The notes: a model not told the origin generated them from the letters alone. Shown: positions 7,565-16,546, counted from the first letter of the stretch. The stretch: DNA of 64,000 bases from Parabacteroides distasonis (GCA_021531775.1 JAFBIU010000004.1:98410-162409); one strand, 5' to 3'. Made by a program: numbers and translations.

Positions 7565-9565
7565 ATGGTAGAGAATCTACTCGATCTTATTTCAAGCACC
7601 TATCACGATACGGTGCTCACCGACAAATGGGCAAACGGTCTGTTTGGCGAAATCGTTGACATCAAGGGCGATGGCAACTATCGTTTTGTGGATTACGGCA
7701 TGGATGCTGACGGCAAACCGTACAAAGTGCACCTAACGAAGGAAGATGAGATGGCATGCCCGGTCGTTGCCACTGGCTTTGTCGCCTACTGGCTACACAA
7801 CAGGAATCAGCGAGTGAAAGACATCTTTGAGGGGTACTTCACCCAACAACTGCAAGCCTACGAGCGGGCGCACGAATATGATGACGATGCCTGGAAACGA
7901 GACCTGAAGCGAGAGTTTGTTGAACGAAAACATCTGTCAGCCGAACATAAAGCCATCCGGACATCCGAGGCAATCTTCCGCTACCTAACCAAGTCAGACA
8001 AAAAACGCATCGAGAGTATCACAACCAACTACCGACGTTTTGTTCGTAAAAAACGTAAAGAGCTCTACCCGCCCGACTATCCGAAGGGCAGGGAACTCCA
8101 AGAGACCTTCTTGGCTCCATTCCGATCTGGAGGAGCCGCTGCGGAGTGTGTCGAATTGATGCGCTTAACGCATAAATTACCTCGTTTTAAACCCCAGAAT
8201 TGGGTAATGACAGAGGTTAGTTTTCAGCAACGCGTAGAGATAGAATTGCTGTATGCAGATATGTATGAACGGGTAGTAGATGAATACATTGATATTAAAG
8301 AAAACGGTTTATCCTACGATAACAGCATCGTAACAAAGGAAATCCACGAGACCCTGAAAGCCTGTGCCACGCATGACGATCGTTTTCGCTATATCACTTC
8401 CTTGGTTCAATCTTTTCAGGGCTTTGCAGAGGTCTTCAATCCTCAATCGATGATAGATGATAACAAAAGAATCATTGAGAATTTGGAGAAAAGACGAAAA
8501 AGGTGTGAGGAAATGGCAGACGATGTTGTTGATAAACATACCGGTGAGACGTTAGACAAGCAACAACAAATAAAAGACTATGATTGTCAGATACAAAAGT
8601 ATAAGGAAGATATTGAATACTTGACAGTGGTTCAACAACGTTTTTTCATATTTACACAACCCAATCTGAGACAAAAATATGCAAAAAATGCAGATTGTGT
8701 CATGTGTGGTATTTTGGGTTTTTGGTGGCGACAAATGATAGTTTTTGCCCAACATCTTGCTGCCCTTGCCCTTACTTACGGAATCAAACTGTCCGACGTA
8801 CAACAGCAATGCGGAGTATATCTGATACAACGATTTGTGTCAGTTTTCTATGTTGATGATCGCTATGTAACAAGTCACGAACAAGCCCTCAGATTACTGC
8901 ATGAGATAGCAAGCAAACAAGCGAAGACCGACAAAGAAAACTCCGTAAAGCCCAACACCGAGGCTGAACCGGATCAGCGCATCACCACGGAAGAGGCAAC
9001 ACCACAACCCGAGCAGTCCCAAACGAGAAAGACCCAGACTAAATCCTCCAAACAATCAAAAAAGGAGGGTAAACAGGCTAATAAGCCTTTGGTGTACTAT
9101 ACGCTCAAATATATCAACCAGAATCCTACGAGATATACACGGATCGACTTTGTGCATCGGAAATTGGAAGAATGGAGATGGATGGTTGAAACAACTTCCA
9201 TTGAATCTTATGAACAATTATTTAGTGGCACCCATGCAGATTGCCAATTGAAATGGGCCGGAGATGCTCCTACCTTATACAAATTGATGCAAGAGTTGTT
9301 GAAACAACCTTTCATCGAAAGGTACAAAGGGTGTAGTGCAAGATCCATCGTACTAAGCCAATTCAGTGACAAATTCAACCAGCATACGGAACGGGTGTCA
9401 AACGATGATCTGCAAAAGATCAAGTATATCATCTACCTGTTAAATCCGAAATCTAATATACCCATGACAGGCAGACGTGGCAACGAAACCCTCGACATAT
9501 CGGACGAAGCCTTGGCAGAGGCCATGCTGTATAGCGGAGAACTCAGCAACAGTAGCCATGCCTAA
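7565..9565 (+). CDS. Uncharacterised 666-aa protein of a replication-type module
   Basis: No family recognised with certainty. The N-terminal 100 residues are compact and acidic (WANGLFGEIVDIKGDGNYRF). A likely coiled coil spans about residues 298-354 (KRIIENLEKRRKRCEEMADD onward). A low-complexity linker rich in Lys, Gln, Thr and Glu covers about 452-505. A separate C-terminal domain of about 155 residues follows (YYTLKYINQNPTRYTRIDF). No signal peptide or membrane segment is seen. It lies directly after the AT-rich palindrome and ahead of OB-like and primase genes, so a role in DNA replication or its control is plausible but unproven. Confidence 0.6.
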   Translation: MVENLLDLISSTYHDTVLTDKWANGLFGEIVDIKGDGNYRFVDYGMDADGKPYKVHLTKEDEMACPVVATGFVAYWLHNRNQRVKDIFEGYFTQQLQAYERAHEYDDDAWKRDLKREFVERKHLSAEHKAIRTSEAIFRYLTKSDKKRIESITTNYRRFVRKKRKELYPPDYPKGRELQETFLAPFRSGGAAAECVELMRLTHKLPRFKPQNWVMTEVSFQQRVEIELLYADMYERVVDEYIDIKENGLSYDNSIVTKEIHETLKACATHDDRFRYITSLVQSFQGFAEVFNPQSMIDDNKRIIENLEKRRKRCEEMADDVVDKHTGETLDKQQQIKDYDCQIQKYKEDIEYLTVVQQRFFIFTQPNLRQKYAKNADCVMCGILGFWWRQMIVFAQHLAALALTYGIKLSDVQQQCGVYLIQRFVSVFYVDDRYVTSHEQALRLLHEIASKQAKTDKENSVKPNTEAEPDQRITTEEATPQPEQSQTRKTQTKSSKQSKKEGKQANKPLVYYTLKYINQNPTRYTRIDFVHRKLEEWRWMVETTSIESYEQLFSGTHADCQLKWAGDAPTLYKLMQELLKQPFIERYKGCSARSIVLSQFSDKFNQHTERVSNDDLQKIKYIIYLLNPKSNIPMTGRRGNETLDISDEALAEAMLYSGELSNSSHA

Positions 9566-9603
9566 TAGTTGTCAGCATTGTCAGTATTTTTGTCAGCACA
9601 GTA
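9566..9603 (+). repeat. TGTCAGCA direct repeats
   Basis: TGTCAGCA occurs twice, with a TGTCAGTA between them, in the first 35 bases after the 666-aa gene. A further TGTCAGCA lies at about 9677, beyond the terminator. Similar octamers could be sites for a DNA-binding protein of the module. Confidence 0.4.
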
Positions 9604-9616
9604 AAAAAATTTCAAT

Positions 9617-9658
9617 AGTCGGGATCGTTTGATTTTCAGTATGATTCCGACTTTTTTC
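9617..9658 (+). terminator. Rho-independent terminator after the 666-aa gene
   Basis: AGTCGGGATC at 9617-9626 pairs with GATTCCGACT at 9643-9652 (9 of 10 positions) and runs into six T. It suggests the 666-aa gene is transcribed separately from the downstream pair. Confidence 0.7.
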
Positions 9659-9782
9659 TATCAGCAGATTCATGCTGTCAGCATTTTGATTTGTTTTTTG
9701 ATGACAAAAACCGCACTTCTTCAATCTATAGTAGGAGCAGCATTGCTTCGTACGGGATAAAATTTTTACATAAAAACAATCT

Positions 9783-10124
9783 ATGGGAAAACAAAAAATG
9801 ACAGCGATTATCGCTAATGCTACCACTGTTCAGAGTTTCCAAAAGAAGGATGGAACGAAGAGCCAATCTGCCGTTCTTCATCTCATGGAAATCTGCAACA
9901 ACCCACACCCATTGGAGTTGGCTGTCAAGGTGACGGGCGAACTTGTCAACTATGCAGCCTGTGTCGGCATGACCGTAGAGGTGGAGTACATCAATCGCGT
10001 CTTTGTCTTCCGTGACAAACAGACGAACCGGAAGTGTTTCGGGAACGATGTGTATGCACACTCCATTCGGGTCGTGGATGCGGATCGCAGTGCTATGTTA
10101 AACCAAAACGAGAAGGAGGAGTAA
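9783..10124 (+). CDS. Small protein, possible OB-fold (DUF3127-like) ssDNA-binding protein
   Basis: 113 aa, soluble. The pattern is a strand-rich start (MTAIIANATTVQSFQKKDGT), a QSAVLHLMEI strand, then VEVEYINRVFVF and a C-terminal acidic tail (NQNEKEE). This is what a short OB-fold, SSB-like protein looks like; DUF3127 proteins in Bacteroidota have a similar size and pattern. It ends 3 bp before the primase ORF, which has AGGAGG just ahead of its ATG, so the two are probably one operon. The family is a guess; the gene is well supported by context. Confidence 0.6.
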   Translation: MGKQKMTAIIANATTVQSFQKKDGTKSQSAVLHLMEICNNPHPLELAVKVTGELVNYAACVGMTVEVEYINRVFVFRDKQTNRKCFGNDVYAHSIRVVDADRSAMLNQNEKEE

Positions 10125-10127
10125 GTG

Positions 10128-12581
10128 ATGGATCAAAATCTACACATTGAGCAAACAGGTGCTGGTAAAAGTACCTCGAAACCGGCTATAGGAAAACACC
10201 GGAAGGGAACCCTCATGAAACAATACAGAACCACTCTTGGGGCTAAACGGATGACGATTGAGGATTTCCACCAGTGTATTGTGGATTGCACCTATCAATC
10301 TGAGATAGATGCTATGCTGCAGGCATTCCAGGACGGCACTCTGACAGAGCGTATAGGCAAGAATGGAGACGTGGAACGCGACGATGCGGGCAACGTCATC
10401 ATGGAGCCTCTGGGAAAACAATTGAAGGAACAGTTGCCCTACTTCGTCTGCCAAGCAAAGTTAACCGGTCGTCGTCTTTTCGAACATGCCCAAGACTTCA
10501 CGGGATATGCACCGGTCGATATCGACCATCTCACACCCGAACAGCTCCTGATGGTGATGGAGCGTATGCCGCAATTCCCCTGGGTAAAAGAGGCACACGT
10601 CAGTTGCCGCCGGGAGGGAGCGCATTTCATTGTAGCGATGGGGAGGATTGATGTGGACAAAAACTTGCCGCCCCAAGAGCGCAAGGAGGCTTACGAGTGC
10701 GAGTACAAGCGCAGATATGCCGAGATCACCAGCTTCATCCAACGAGAGTTAGGGGTTAAGGTCGATGGACAATGCAAGGATGTGCTCCGGGGTTTCTTTG
10801 TGAGTGCTGACCCGAATGCGTTCATCCGGCCGGACGAGGAGTTGGAAGTGTTTCCGTATCAGGGAACACCCGCTCCCAGCAACCAGCCAAAGGTTCGTGC
10901 AGTACAGGCACACGACGAGCAGGGTCAGCCGGGTACTACTACTACACAATCGGCCCCCTCACCCACAGTTCCTCAGCCCCCTTTTAACCCGGGGCTCATC
11001 AAAGCCTACTTGCCGAAGCATCCCTACAAGCCCTCGGGACGTCACAACTGGTGGATCAGTTTTGCACAGTATCTGAAGTGGAAAGGGGTTCCGCAAAACC
11101 AACTAGCTATTTATCAACAGGTGATGCAGTTTCAATTGCTGATGTTCAATCATATCCTGCCCGATGACCCTTGCCTCCGTTCTGCTACTGAGGTGCAGGA
11201 GGCCATGAGCTGGGGTTTTGAACATAGCGAGACGGAGCAGGAACGGCAAGCTGTCGAAGCCCATGTACCCCAGCCGATCGAGGAATCCGCGGACTACAAC
11301 GACTCCGAGTTCCGAGCCGTGGCACAGTCGTTGGCCCGCAAAGTCATCGGCCTGAAACAGAGTATTCAGGGTGTGCCGGATGAAACCATCATGCCTATCC
11401 TGATCGGCATCATGCCATTGCTGATGACCTATGCCACGAACGTCACATATCGCTATTGTGACGGTAAAACCATGCGACTCAACGGTATGAGTCTGATCGT
11501 CGGCGAGCAGGGCAGCAAGAAGTCAGCGGTGAAATACAAGCTCGACCTCTGGAAGCGACCCATCCGAGAGAGTGATCAGAAGGCTCGAGAGAAACTGGAT
11601 GCCTATAAGGAGAAGCGAAAGAACCGGAAAGCCAACGAGAAACTTGAGCCTGAACCGACGGATACGATCCTCGAGGTACCCATCACCATCTCGTGTAGTG
11701 CTCTACTGAAGCGCATGAAGAATGCCAAAGGCCGGCATCTCTATTCCTTCTGTGAAGAGATCGACACCCTCCTGAAAACCAATGGTGCCGGTTCCTGGTC
11801 CACCAAGTACGACATCTATCGTTATTCTTGTGACAATGCCGAATGGGGCCAGGACTTTAACGGTGACCAGTCGGAATCGGGAATCGTGCCAGTAGCCTAC
11901 AATTGGACCATTCTCGGCACGTACGGCTCATTCGAAAAGTGCTTCAAGGGGGACAACGTAGAGAACGGTCTGGGTTCCCGTGTGATGCTGGCCCGTATGC
12001 CGGGGAATCGGTTTGCCCACATGCCCACTTATCAGGAAGAGCCTCAGGCCGACATTGACTGCATCCTGAAGGCGGTCGATATCCTGCGCGGTTCAAGTGG
12101 TTTTTACGAGATGCCACGTCTGCGCAAACGTATCACCCAATGGTGCGATGCAAAAGCTGATGAGGCACGCGATCATGATGACAACGTGCTCGACACGTTC
12201 CGCAAGCGCAGTGCCCTGATGGGATTCCGTTGTGGTGTGATTTACCACCTACTCGAACAACACGAGACAGAGAGTAACAACTGCTTGGAGTTCGCAGAAC
12301 TGATGGCCGAGTACATCCTGAAGAATCAATGCGAAATGCTGGGCAGTATGCTCTTAAAAAAGACATCCCGCCTGCTGGACGGCACAGGTTATCAATCGCG
12401 CAACAAGTCGCTCTTCGACGAACTGGGAGATACGTTCGACTGGGAGACGATCCAGCAGCTTCGTCCGCAGACCAAGTATGGCGCCCTCCGCACCATGATC
12501 TCGAAGTGGAAAAAGGAGGGCCTCATCGAAGAGGTCGCTAAGAACAACTGGCAGAAAAAGGGTGCAACCAGTGCTTCCTAA
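10128..12581 (+). CDS. BT4734/VirE-N primase-like and DUF3987 ATPase fusion protein
   Basis: About 817 aa. I chose the ATG at 10128, behind AGGAGG, over the in-frame GTG at 10125; a further ATG at 10215 is possible. Residues about 100-250 match the BT4734/BF3469 (VirE N-terminal) primase-like domain, with FTGYAPVDIDHL and a following acidic and His-containing core. A Pro/Gln/Thr-rich linker lies near 265-290. The C-terminal half is a DUF3987-type ATPase: a Walker A variant GEQGSKKS near residue 458, a Walker B-like YSFCEEIDTL near 545, and a winged-helix-like end (KYGALRTMISKWKKEGLIEE). Proteins of this kind are common in Bacteroidales mobile elements. Likely role: primer synthesis and helicase action for the element. 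Confidence 0.8.
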   Translation: MDQNLHIEQTGAGKSTSKPAIGKHRKGTLMKQYRTTLGAKRMTIEDFHQCIVDCTYQSEIDAMLQAFQDGTLTERIGKNGDVERDDAGNVIMEPLGKQLKEQLPYFVCQAKLTGRRLFEHAQDFTGYAPVDIDHLTPEQLLMVMERMPQFPWVKEAHVSCRREGAHFIVAMGRIDVDKNLPPQERKEAYECEYKRRYAEITSFIQRELGVKVDGQCKDVLRGFFVSADPNAFIRPDEELEVFPYQGTPAPSNQPKVRAVQAHDEQGQPGTTTTQSAPSPTVPQPPFNPGLIKAYLPKHPYKPSGRHNWWISFAQYLKWKGVPQNQLAIYQQVMQFQLLMFNHILPDDPCLRSATEVQEAMSWGFEHSETEQERQAVEAHVPQPIEESADYNDSEFRAVAQSLARKVIGLKQSIQGVPDETIMPILIGIMPLLMTYATNVTYRYCDGKTMRLNGMSLIVGEQGSKKSAVKYKLDLWKRPIRESDQKAREKLDAYKEKRKNRKANEKLEPEPTDTILEVPITISCSALLKRMKNAKGRHLYSFCEEIDTLLKTNGAGSWSTKYDIYRYSCDNAEWGQDFNGDQSESGIVPVAYNWTILGTYGSFEKCFKGDNVENGLGSRVMLARMPGNRFAHMPTYQEEPQADIDCILKAVDILRGSSGFYEMPRLRKRITQWCDAKADEARDHDDNVLDTFRKRSALMGFRCGVIYHLLEQHETESNNCLEFAELMAEYILKNQCEMLGSMLLKKTSRLLDGTGYQSRNKSLFDELGDTFDWETIQQLRPQTKYGALRTMISKWKKEGLIEEVAKNNWQKKGATSAS

Positions 12582-12652
12582 CGGGTACCCCAAGGGGTAA
12601 ACCGGCAGATTGAAAAAAGTAGGGATTTTTCGCTGATTTTCTGACTGAAAAG

Positions 12653-12684
12653 TTTGGAGGTTATCAGAAAAATCCCTATATTTG
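12653..12684 (+). promoter_or_regulatory. Bacteroidota promoter for the HU-fusion gene
   Basis: TTTG at 12653-12656, a 20-nt spacer, then TATATTTG at 12677-12684, a full match to the TTTG/TAnnTTTG consensus. The leader of about 75 nt contains AACCGA...TCGGTT, which can form a 6-bp hairpin. Confidence 0.7.
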
Positions 12685-12765
12685 TAACGTAATAACCGAT
12701 GAGGTGATTTCGGTTTAAAAGAAATAATCATCGTACTGGTTTTTCCCGATTCATTCATTTTCATT

Positions 12766-13533
12766 ATGGGAAAGATTCTTGTGAAAGCGCAGCAGCAGAC
12801 CGTGTACAACAGAGGCAAGAGCGGTCAGAAAAGTCTTGCCTACGTGCTGCGTCCTGTTCGTTACACCACCATGCGCGCTAACGACATCGTCAACTACTGC
12901 GCATTGAACTCCATCGTGCCGAAGGCCTACGTCCATGCGACAATGATTGCTATCGCACAGTGTGTGGAGAACTTCTTGCTCAACGGCCATTCGGTCGAAT
13001 TTCCGAACCTGGGGATTTTCTCACTTTCCAGTCAGGGTATCACCGAGGCAGATGCCGAGAAAGCTGGTGTGGATCAGCTCATCAAGCTGCGCGTGCGTTT
13101 TCTTCCTTGTGCCGCATTGAAGAACCTGATTGACCAGGTCGAGATCGAGTTCGACGGTGTCTATGACATCGCCGAGGACACCGAAAACGGTAAGTTCTAT
13201 CGCAAGGTGGCTCGCAAGATGACCGTGGCAGCAGGTGGTGAGAACGGTTCGGAAGAGAACGAGGGTGAGAACACCACGCGCCAGTTCACCCTCACGGTTC
13301 AGTCGGCCAACACGGACCAGGGTAGCGTAACAGGTGGCGGCACTTATGATGAGGGTAGCTCCGTCACCATCACCGCCACTCCGAACAGTGGTTATGTCTT
13401 CGAAAAGTGGAGTGATGGCAACACCTCGGCTACGCGCACCCTCACGGTGACGGAAGACCTGACGCTGACAGCCTCCTTCAAGGCAGAGGAGGCATCGGGT
13501 GGTGAGGATCCGGAGACACCTCCCTTCTCCTAA
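12766..13533 (+). CDS. HU-family DNA-binding protein fused to an InlB-type B-repeat
   Basis: 255 aa. Residues 1 to about 145 resemble the HU-like proteins of Bacteroidales: an Arg/Lys-rich start, an ALNSIVPKAYVHATMIAIAQ helix, and FLLNGHSVEFPNLGIFSLS forming the arm region. After an acidic spacer (GGENGSEENEGEN) comes one copy of a divergent InlB B-repeat, about residues 178-245, with GSVTGGGTYDEGSSVTITA and GYVFEKWSDGNT. That repeat is usually found in surface proteins, yet no signal peptide is present, so it must act in the cytoplasm. It has its own promoter and terminator. Role: probably nucleoid-type DNA binding for the adjacent element; the repeat may mediate protein contacts. Confidence 0.85.
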   Translation: MGKILVKAQQQTVYNRGKSGQKSLAYVLRPVRYTTMRANDIVNYCALNSIVPKAYVHATMIAIAQCVENFLLNGHSVEFPNLGIFSLSSQGITEADAEKAGVDQLIKLRVRFLPCAALKNLIDQVEIEFDGVYDIAEDTENGKFYRKVARKMTVAAGGENGSEENEGENTTRQFTLTVQSANTDQGSVTGGGTYDEGSSVTITATPNSGYVFEKWSDGNTSATRTLTVTEDLTLTASFKAEEASGGEDPETPPFS

Positions 13534-13547
13534 CCGATGATCGAATG

Positions 13548-13573
13548 CGGCCCCCTTAGCGGGGCCGTTTTTC
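13548..13573 (+). terminator. Rho-independent terminator after the HU-fusion gene
   Basis: CGGCCCC (13548-13554) pairs perfectly with GGGGCCG (13561-13567) across a 6-nt loop and is followed by TTTTT. It marks the right end of the replication-type module. Confidence 0.9.
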
Positions 13574-13604
13574 TATACATAAATGCATCCCAAGGATACA
13601 ACTC

Positions 13605-13694
13605 CAACAAGCATTAAACTGGGTTAAATAATCCACGATGATTCATGATCTCGCCTCCGTGAAACTATTTATCTGAATATAGTTTGTAATTTTG
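13605..13694 (+). promoter_or_regulatory. Promoter region, copy 1 of a duplicated upstream sequence
   Basis: A TAATTTTG -7 box lies at 13687-13694, ahead of the FMN reductase gene. The block AGCATTAAAC...GGTTAAA...AATC and the stretch TCTGAATATA just before the -7 box recur at 18122-18210, ahead of the hydrolase cluster. The two promoters therefore look like copies of one ancestor. Confidence 0.5.
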
Positions 13695-13762
13695 CCAGCA
13701 AAAAACAGCAGATTTCGTCCTGCCGATGGACAGAAACAAAATAATCAAAAGGTAAGAAGTCA

Positions 13763-14320
13763 ATGAAGAAGATACTGTTTATTGTAGGTTCCCTTCGCCA
13801 GGAATCGTTCAACAAGAAGCTCGCCGAAGAGGTGGAGCAGATGCTTAGTGGGCGTGCAACGGTGGACTATCTGGACTATTCGGATGTGCCACTGATGAAC
13901 CAGGACATCGAGTTTCCTGCACCCGAAGCAGTCACGAGAGTGAGGAAAAGCGTGGCAGAGGCAGATGCGCTCTGGATATTCTCTCCTGAATACAATTACA
14001 GTTACCCCGGCCATTTGAAGAACCTTATCGACTGGCTCTCTCGTCCGCTTGTGGCTGGTGACCGTCAGACTCCCCTTGCCATCAACGGCAAGAAGGTGGC
14101 TCTCAGCGGTGCTGGAGGTGCAGCGGCAACGGCCAAGTGTCGTGAGAAACTGACCGAACTACTCACGCTGCCGTTTATCCGTGCCAATGTGATGACGGAA
14201 CCTCAAACGGGTATCCAGCTGAATAAGGAGGCCTGGACTGAAGGACGCCTGATACTGACGGATGACCAGCAGGAGAATCTAAGAGAGCAAGTGGATGCTT
14301 TTATGGCATACATCGGATAA
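13763..14320 (+). CDS. NAD(P)H-dependent FMN reductase (chromate/quinone reductase-like)
   Basis: 185 aa, the usual length for the flavodoxin-like NADPH-dependent FMN reductase family. The FMN phosphate loop is GSLRQESFN at 9-17 and the second flavin loop is SPEYNYSYPGHLKNLIDW near 74-91. A glycine-rich SGAGGAAATAK segment follows. Family members reduce quinones, azo dyes or chromate using NAD(P)H; the true substrate cannot be told. The gene lies 28 bp before a Cu/Zn permease and probably shares its transcript, suggesting a redox or metal stress role. A close paralogue starts at 20055. Confidence 0.9.
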   Translation: MKKILFIVGSLRQESFNKKLAEEVEQMLSGRATVDYLDYSDVPLMNQDIEFPAPEAVTRVRKSVAEADALWIFSPEYNYSYPGHLKNLIDWLSRPLVAGDRQTPLAINGKKVALSGAGGAAATAKCREKLTELLTLPFIRANVMTEPQTGIQLNKEAWTEGRLILTDDQQENLREQVDAFMAYIG

Positions 14321-14348
14321 GTGAAATAACTACCTATAATCTGTATTG

Positions 14349-15572
14349 ATGATATTCATTTATTCGTTGATCAACATGTTGGCAGAGATGGCTCCCTATC
14401 TGCTTCTCGGTTTCCTGATATCCGGCGTGCTGTATGCCTTTGTGCCGGGGAGATTCTATCGGAACCATCTTTCGCGTCCCGGTATATGGTCAGTGATGAA
14501 GGCAGCTCTGATAGGCGTGCCGTTGCCTCTCTGCTCCTGCGGAGTCTTGCCGACGGCCGTCTCTTTGCGTCGTAACGGTGCATCACGTGGTGCCGCGACA
14601 TCATTCCTGATCGCCACACCGCAGACCGGTTTAGATTCCATTGCCGCCACTTATTCGCTCTTGGGACCGGCATTTGCCATCATCAGGCCTGTGGCCGCAC
14701 TTGCCACGGCATTCATGGGTGGAATGATGGTAAACAAATGGGGTGAATCGTGCACCGAAGATACCCAGGAGGAGGTGGATACTATAGATGCACCCGCGTC
14801 GGACCGTTTCATCGGCAAGTTCCGGGATGCCCTGCGATATGGATTGGTGGATATGATCCAAAACATCGGAAAATGGCTGATCATCGGTTTGGTTGTCGCT
14901 GCCGCCATCACGGTATTCGTACCCGACGGATTCTTCACCCTTTTTGCCGACTATCCTTTGCTGTCCATGATTGCCGTTGTGATCGTGGCTGTGCCGATGT
15001 ATGTATGCTCCACCGGCTCCATTCCCATTGCCCTTTCTCTCATGCTGAAAGGCCTTAGCCCCGGAGCTGCTTTTGTGCTCCTCATGGCAGGCCCGGCTGC
15101 CAATTTTGCGTCTATCATCATTGTGGGGAAATCACTGGGGAAAAGAGCGGCAGCCATCTATCTCGGCACGATCATACTGGGAGCTATCGTCATCGGCATG
15201 TGCATAGACTACCTGATGCCACGCCACTGGTTCACGATGCCATTGGTGGCAGGTGAAGCTCATTGCCATCTGCACGTGGAACTGTTTCAGGGTATTTGCT
15301 CGGTATTACTGATCATACTGCTCATACATGCTTTAATCAGAAGATATACATCAAATAAATCAGACAAAATGGAAAAAGAACAAACTGTCATTTTCGTAAA
15401 AGGAATGTCTTGCGGCCATTGCAAGGCTATGGTCGAGAAAAACCTCTCCAAACTGCCCGGTGTGGAATCCGTCACCGTAGATCTCGCTTCTGGAGAGACC
15501 GTCATACAGGGTAACGCTGACCAAGCTGCCATTCGTGAGGTAATCGAGGATCTTGGTTTCTCCATGGAATAA
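14349..15572 (+). CDS. SO_0444-type Cu/Zn efflux permease with C-terminal HMA domain
   Basis: 407 aa from the ATG at 14349; a TTG at 14346 is also in frame. Eight or more hydrophobic segments form a DUF318/ArsP-like permease with two half-repeats, each carrying a Cys motif: CSCGVLP near residue 62 and CSTGSIPIALSL near 219. EAHCHLHVE near 303 could bind metal. After the last membrane segment, residues about 340-407 form a heavy-metal-associated domain with GMSCGHC near 350. Homologues are annotated as SO_0444 family Cu/Zn efflux transporters. The fused HMA domain would collect cytoplasmic metal for export. Confidence 0.85.
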   Translation: MIFIYSLINMLAEMAPYLLLGFLISGVLYAFVPGRFYRNHLSRPGIWSVMKAALIGVPLPLCSCGVLPTAVSLRRNGASRGAATSFLIATPQTGLDSIAATYSLLGPAFAIIRPVAALATAFMGGMMVNKWGESCTEDTQEEVDTIDAPASDRFIGKFRDALRYGLVDMIQNIGKWLIIGLVVAAAITVFVPDGFFTLFADYPLLSMIAVVIVAVPMYVCSTGSIPIALSLMLKGLSPGAAFVLLMAGPAANFASIIIVGKSLGKRAAAIYLGTIILGAIVIGMCIDYLMPRHWFTMPLVAGEAHCHLHVELFQGICSVLLIILLIHALIRRYTSNKSDKMEKEQTVIFVKGMSCGHCKAMVEKNLSKLPGVESVTVDLASGETVIQGNADQAAIREVIEDLGFSME

Positions 15573-15582
15573 GCTATTCATA

Positions 15583-15665
15583 GAAGTGTTCTCAGCTATT
15601 TAGAGGGAAACGGCATGCCTACAGCATCCATTTCCCTCTATTGGTCTTTATTGGACTTCCTCCAA
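15583..15665 (-). pseudogene. Remnant of a carbonic anhydrase 3' end and terminator
   Basis: Bases 15583-15665 match 16837-16921 almost base for base, including the hairpin and the last codons of carbonic anhydrase. On the minus strand the frame ends LEEVQ-stop (stop at 15648-15650). Just beyond, 15678-15712 matches 17713-17746, a sequence that lies upstream of the intact gene. So this is a copy of 16837-17746 that has lost about 790 bp, including nearly the whole gene. Confidence 0.75.
15601..15640. terminator. Bidirectional hairpin, copy 1
   Basis: TAGAGGGAAA (15601-15610) pairs perfectly with TTTCCCTCTA (15631-15640); the loop contains the palindrome GGCATGCC. It follows the permease gene and is duplicated at 16855-16895. 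Confidence 0.6.
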
Positions 15666-15852
15666 TCTTATGGACATCTACAACCACTTTTCGAGCGTGC
15701 GAATTTTCTAAAAAGCCATTTTCTTGAGTCTCAAAACTCTTTTTTCTGTTTTTAGAATGTTATTTCAGATAAAACATTAATTTTGCATGTGTATAAACTC
15801 ATTCAGTTGCAACGGTAATGCACTGATTAATTGTAGATTTGCAAATTAAACA

Positions 15853-16071
15853 ATGAATAAGAATATATTAGAATTTGTCACATTTGCCATAGGCTGCGTA
15901 GCAGAAAGAGTGCAAAAGAGCCCTGCTGAGATATACAGGATATTTAAACAGGCCAATGTCATAGCTGGATATTTGATTCCGGCATACGATGTGTTGCATA
16001 CTTTCGGCCGCCAATATTTGGTGGACGATTTGTTAGACTTTATGCAAGAGAAAGGAGTAAAGCTATGCTAA
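15853..16071 (+). CDS. DUF3791 family small protein, probable antitoxin partner
   Basis: 72 aa. The sequence, with FVTFAIGCVAERVQKSP, NVIAGYLIPAYDVLHTFG and YLVDDLLDFMQEKG, fits the DUF3791 family of short helical proteins. Such genes are commonly found directly before DUF3990 genes. The stop overlaps the DUF3990 start by 7 nt, so translation is probably coupled. TAATTTTG (15778-15785) and TAGATTTG (15834-15841) are candidate -7 boxes. Its role as an antitoxin or inhibitor is inferred from the pairing. Confidence 0.75.
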   Translation: MNKNILEFVTFAIGCVAERVQKSPAEIYRIFKQANVIAGYLIPAYDVLHTFGRQYLVDDLLDFMQEKGVKLC

Positions 16072-16535
16072 TCTATCATGCTTCAGACATCATTGTCGAT
16101 AAGCCTGACATCATGCATTCACGTACGTTCCTGGATTTCGGCAAGGGATTTTATGCCACCGTTATCAGAGAGCAAGCAGAGCGATATGCCCAAAGGTTCA
16201 TCCTAAGGAATCGAAAAGGTATTCTTAATATCTATGAATACACTCCGACAGGAGCATTAAACATCAAGAGCTTTGACGCTTATGACAGTGAGTGGCTTGA
16301 TTTCGTAGCTGCTTGCCGCATGGGCGAAAGTGTTTATCAACAATATGATGTGATATGCGGCGGAATTGCCAACGACAGAGTATTCAATACGCTTGATCTG
16401 TATTTTTCAAATCAGATGACCAAAGAAGAAGCTTTAAAACGTCTGATTTTTGAAAAACCAAATCAGCAACTCTGTTTTACAAATCAAAGAGCAATAGACT
16501 GTTGCATCTCTTTTATCGATTCCAAAGAACTCTAA
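16065..16535 (+). CDS. DUF3990 protein, predicted ADP-ribosyltransferase-fold toxin
   Basis: 156 aa. The N-terminus has YHAS (residues 4-7) and DFGKGFYAT (24-32), then QAERYAQRF. This is the DUF3990 pattern, in which the His and the G-x-G-F-Y segment correspond to the NAD-binding core of ADP-ribosyltransferases. The third conserved position, near QQLCFTNQRAI, carries Gln rather than a clear Glu. It is sandwiched between two small helical-protein genes, as in a toxin-antitoxin operon. Target unknown. No secretion signal, so it would act inside the cell. Confidence 0.75.
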   Translation: MLIYHASDIIVDKPDIMHSRTFLDFGKGFYATVIREQAERYAQRFILRNRKGILNIYEYTPTGALNIKSFDAYDSEWLDFVAACRMGESVYQQYDVICGGIANDRVFNTLDLYFSNQMTKEEALKRLIFEKPNQQLCFTNQRAIDCCISFIDSKEL

Positions 16536-16546
16536 TTGTGAAAGAT

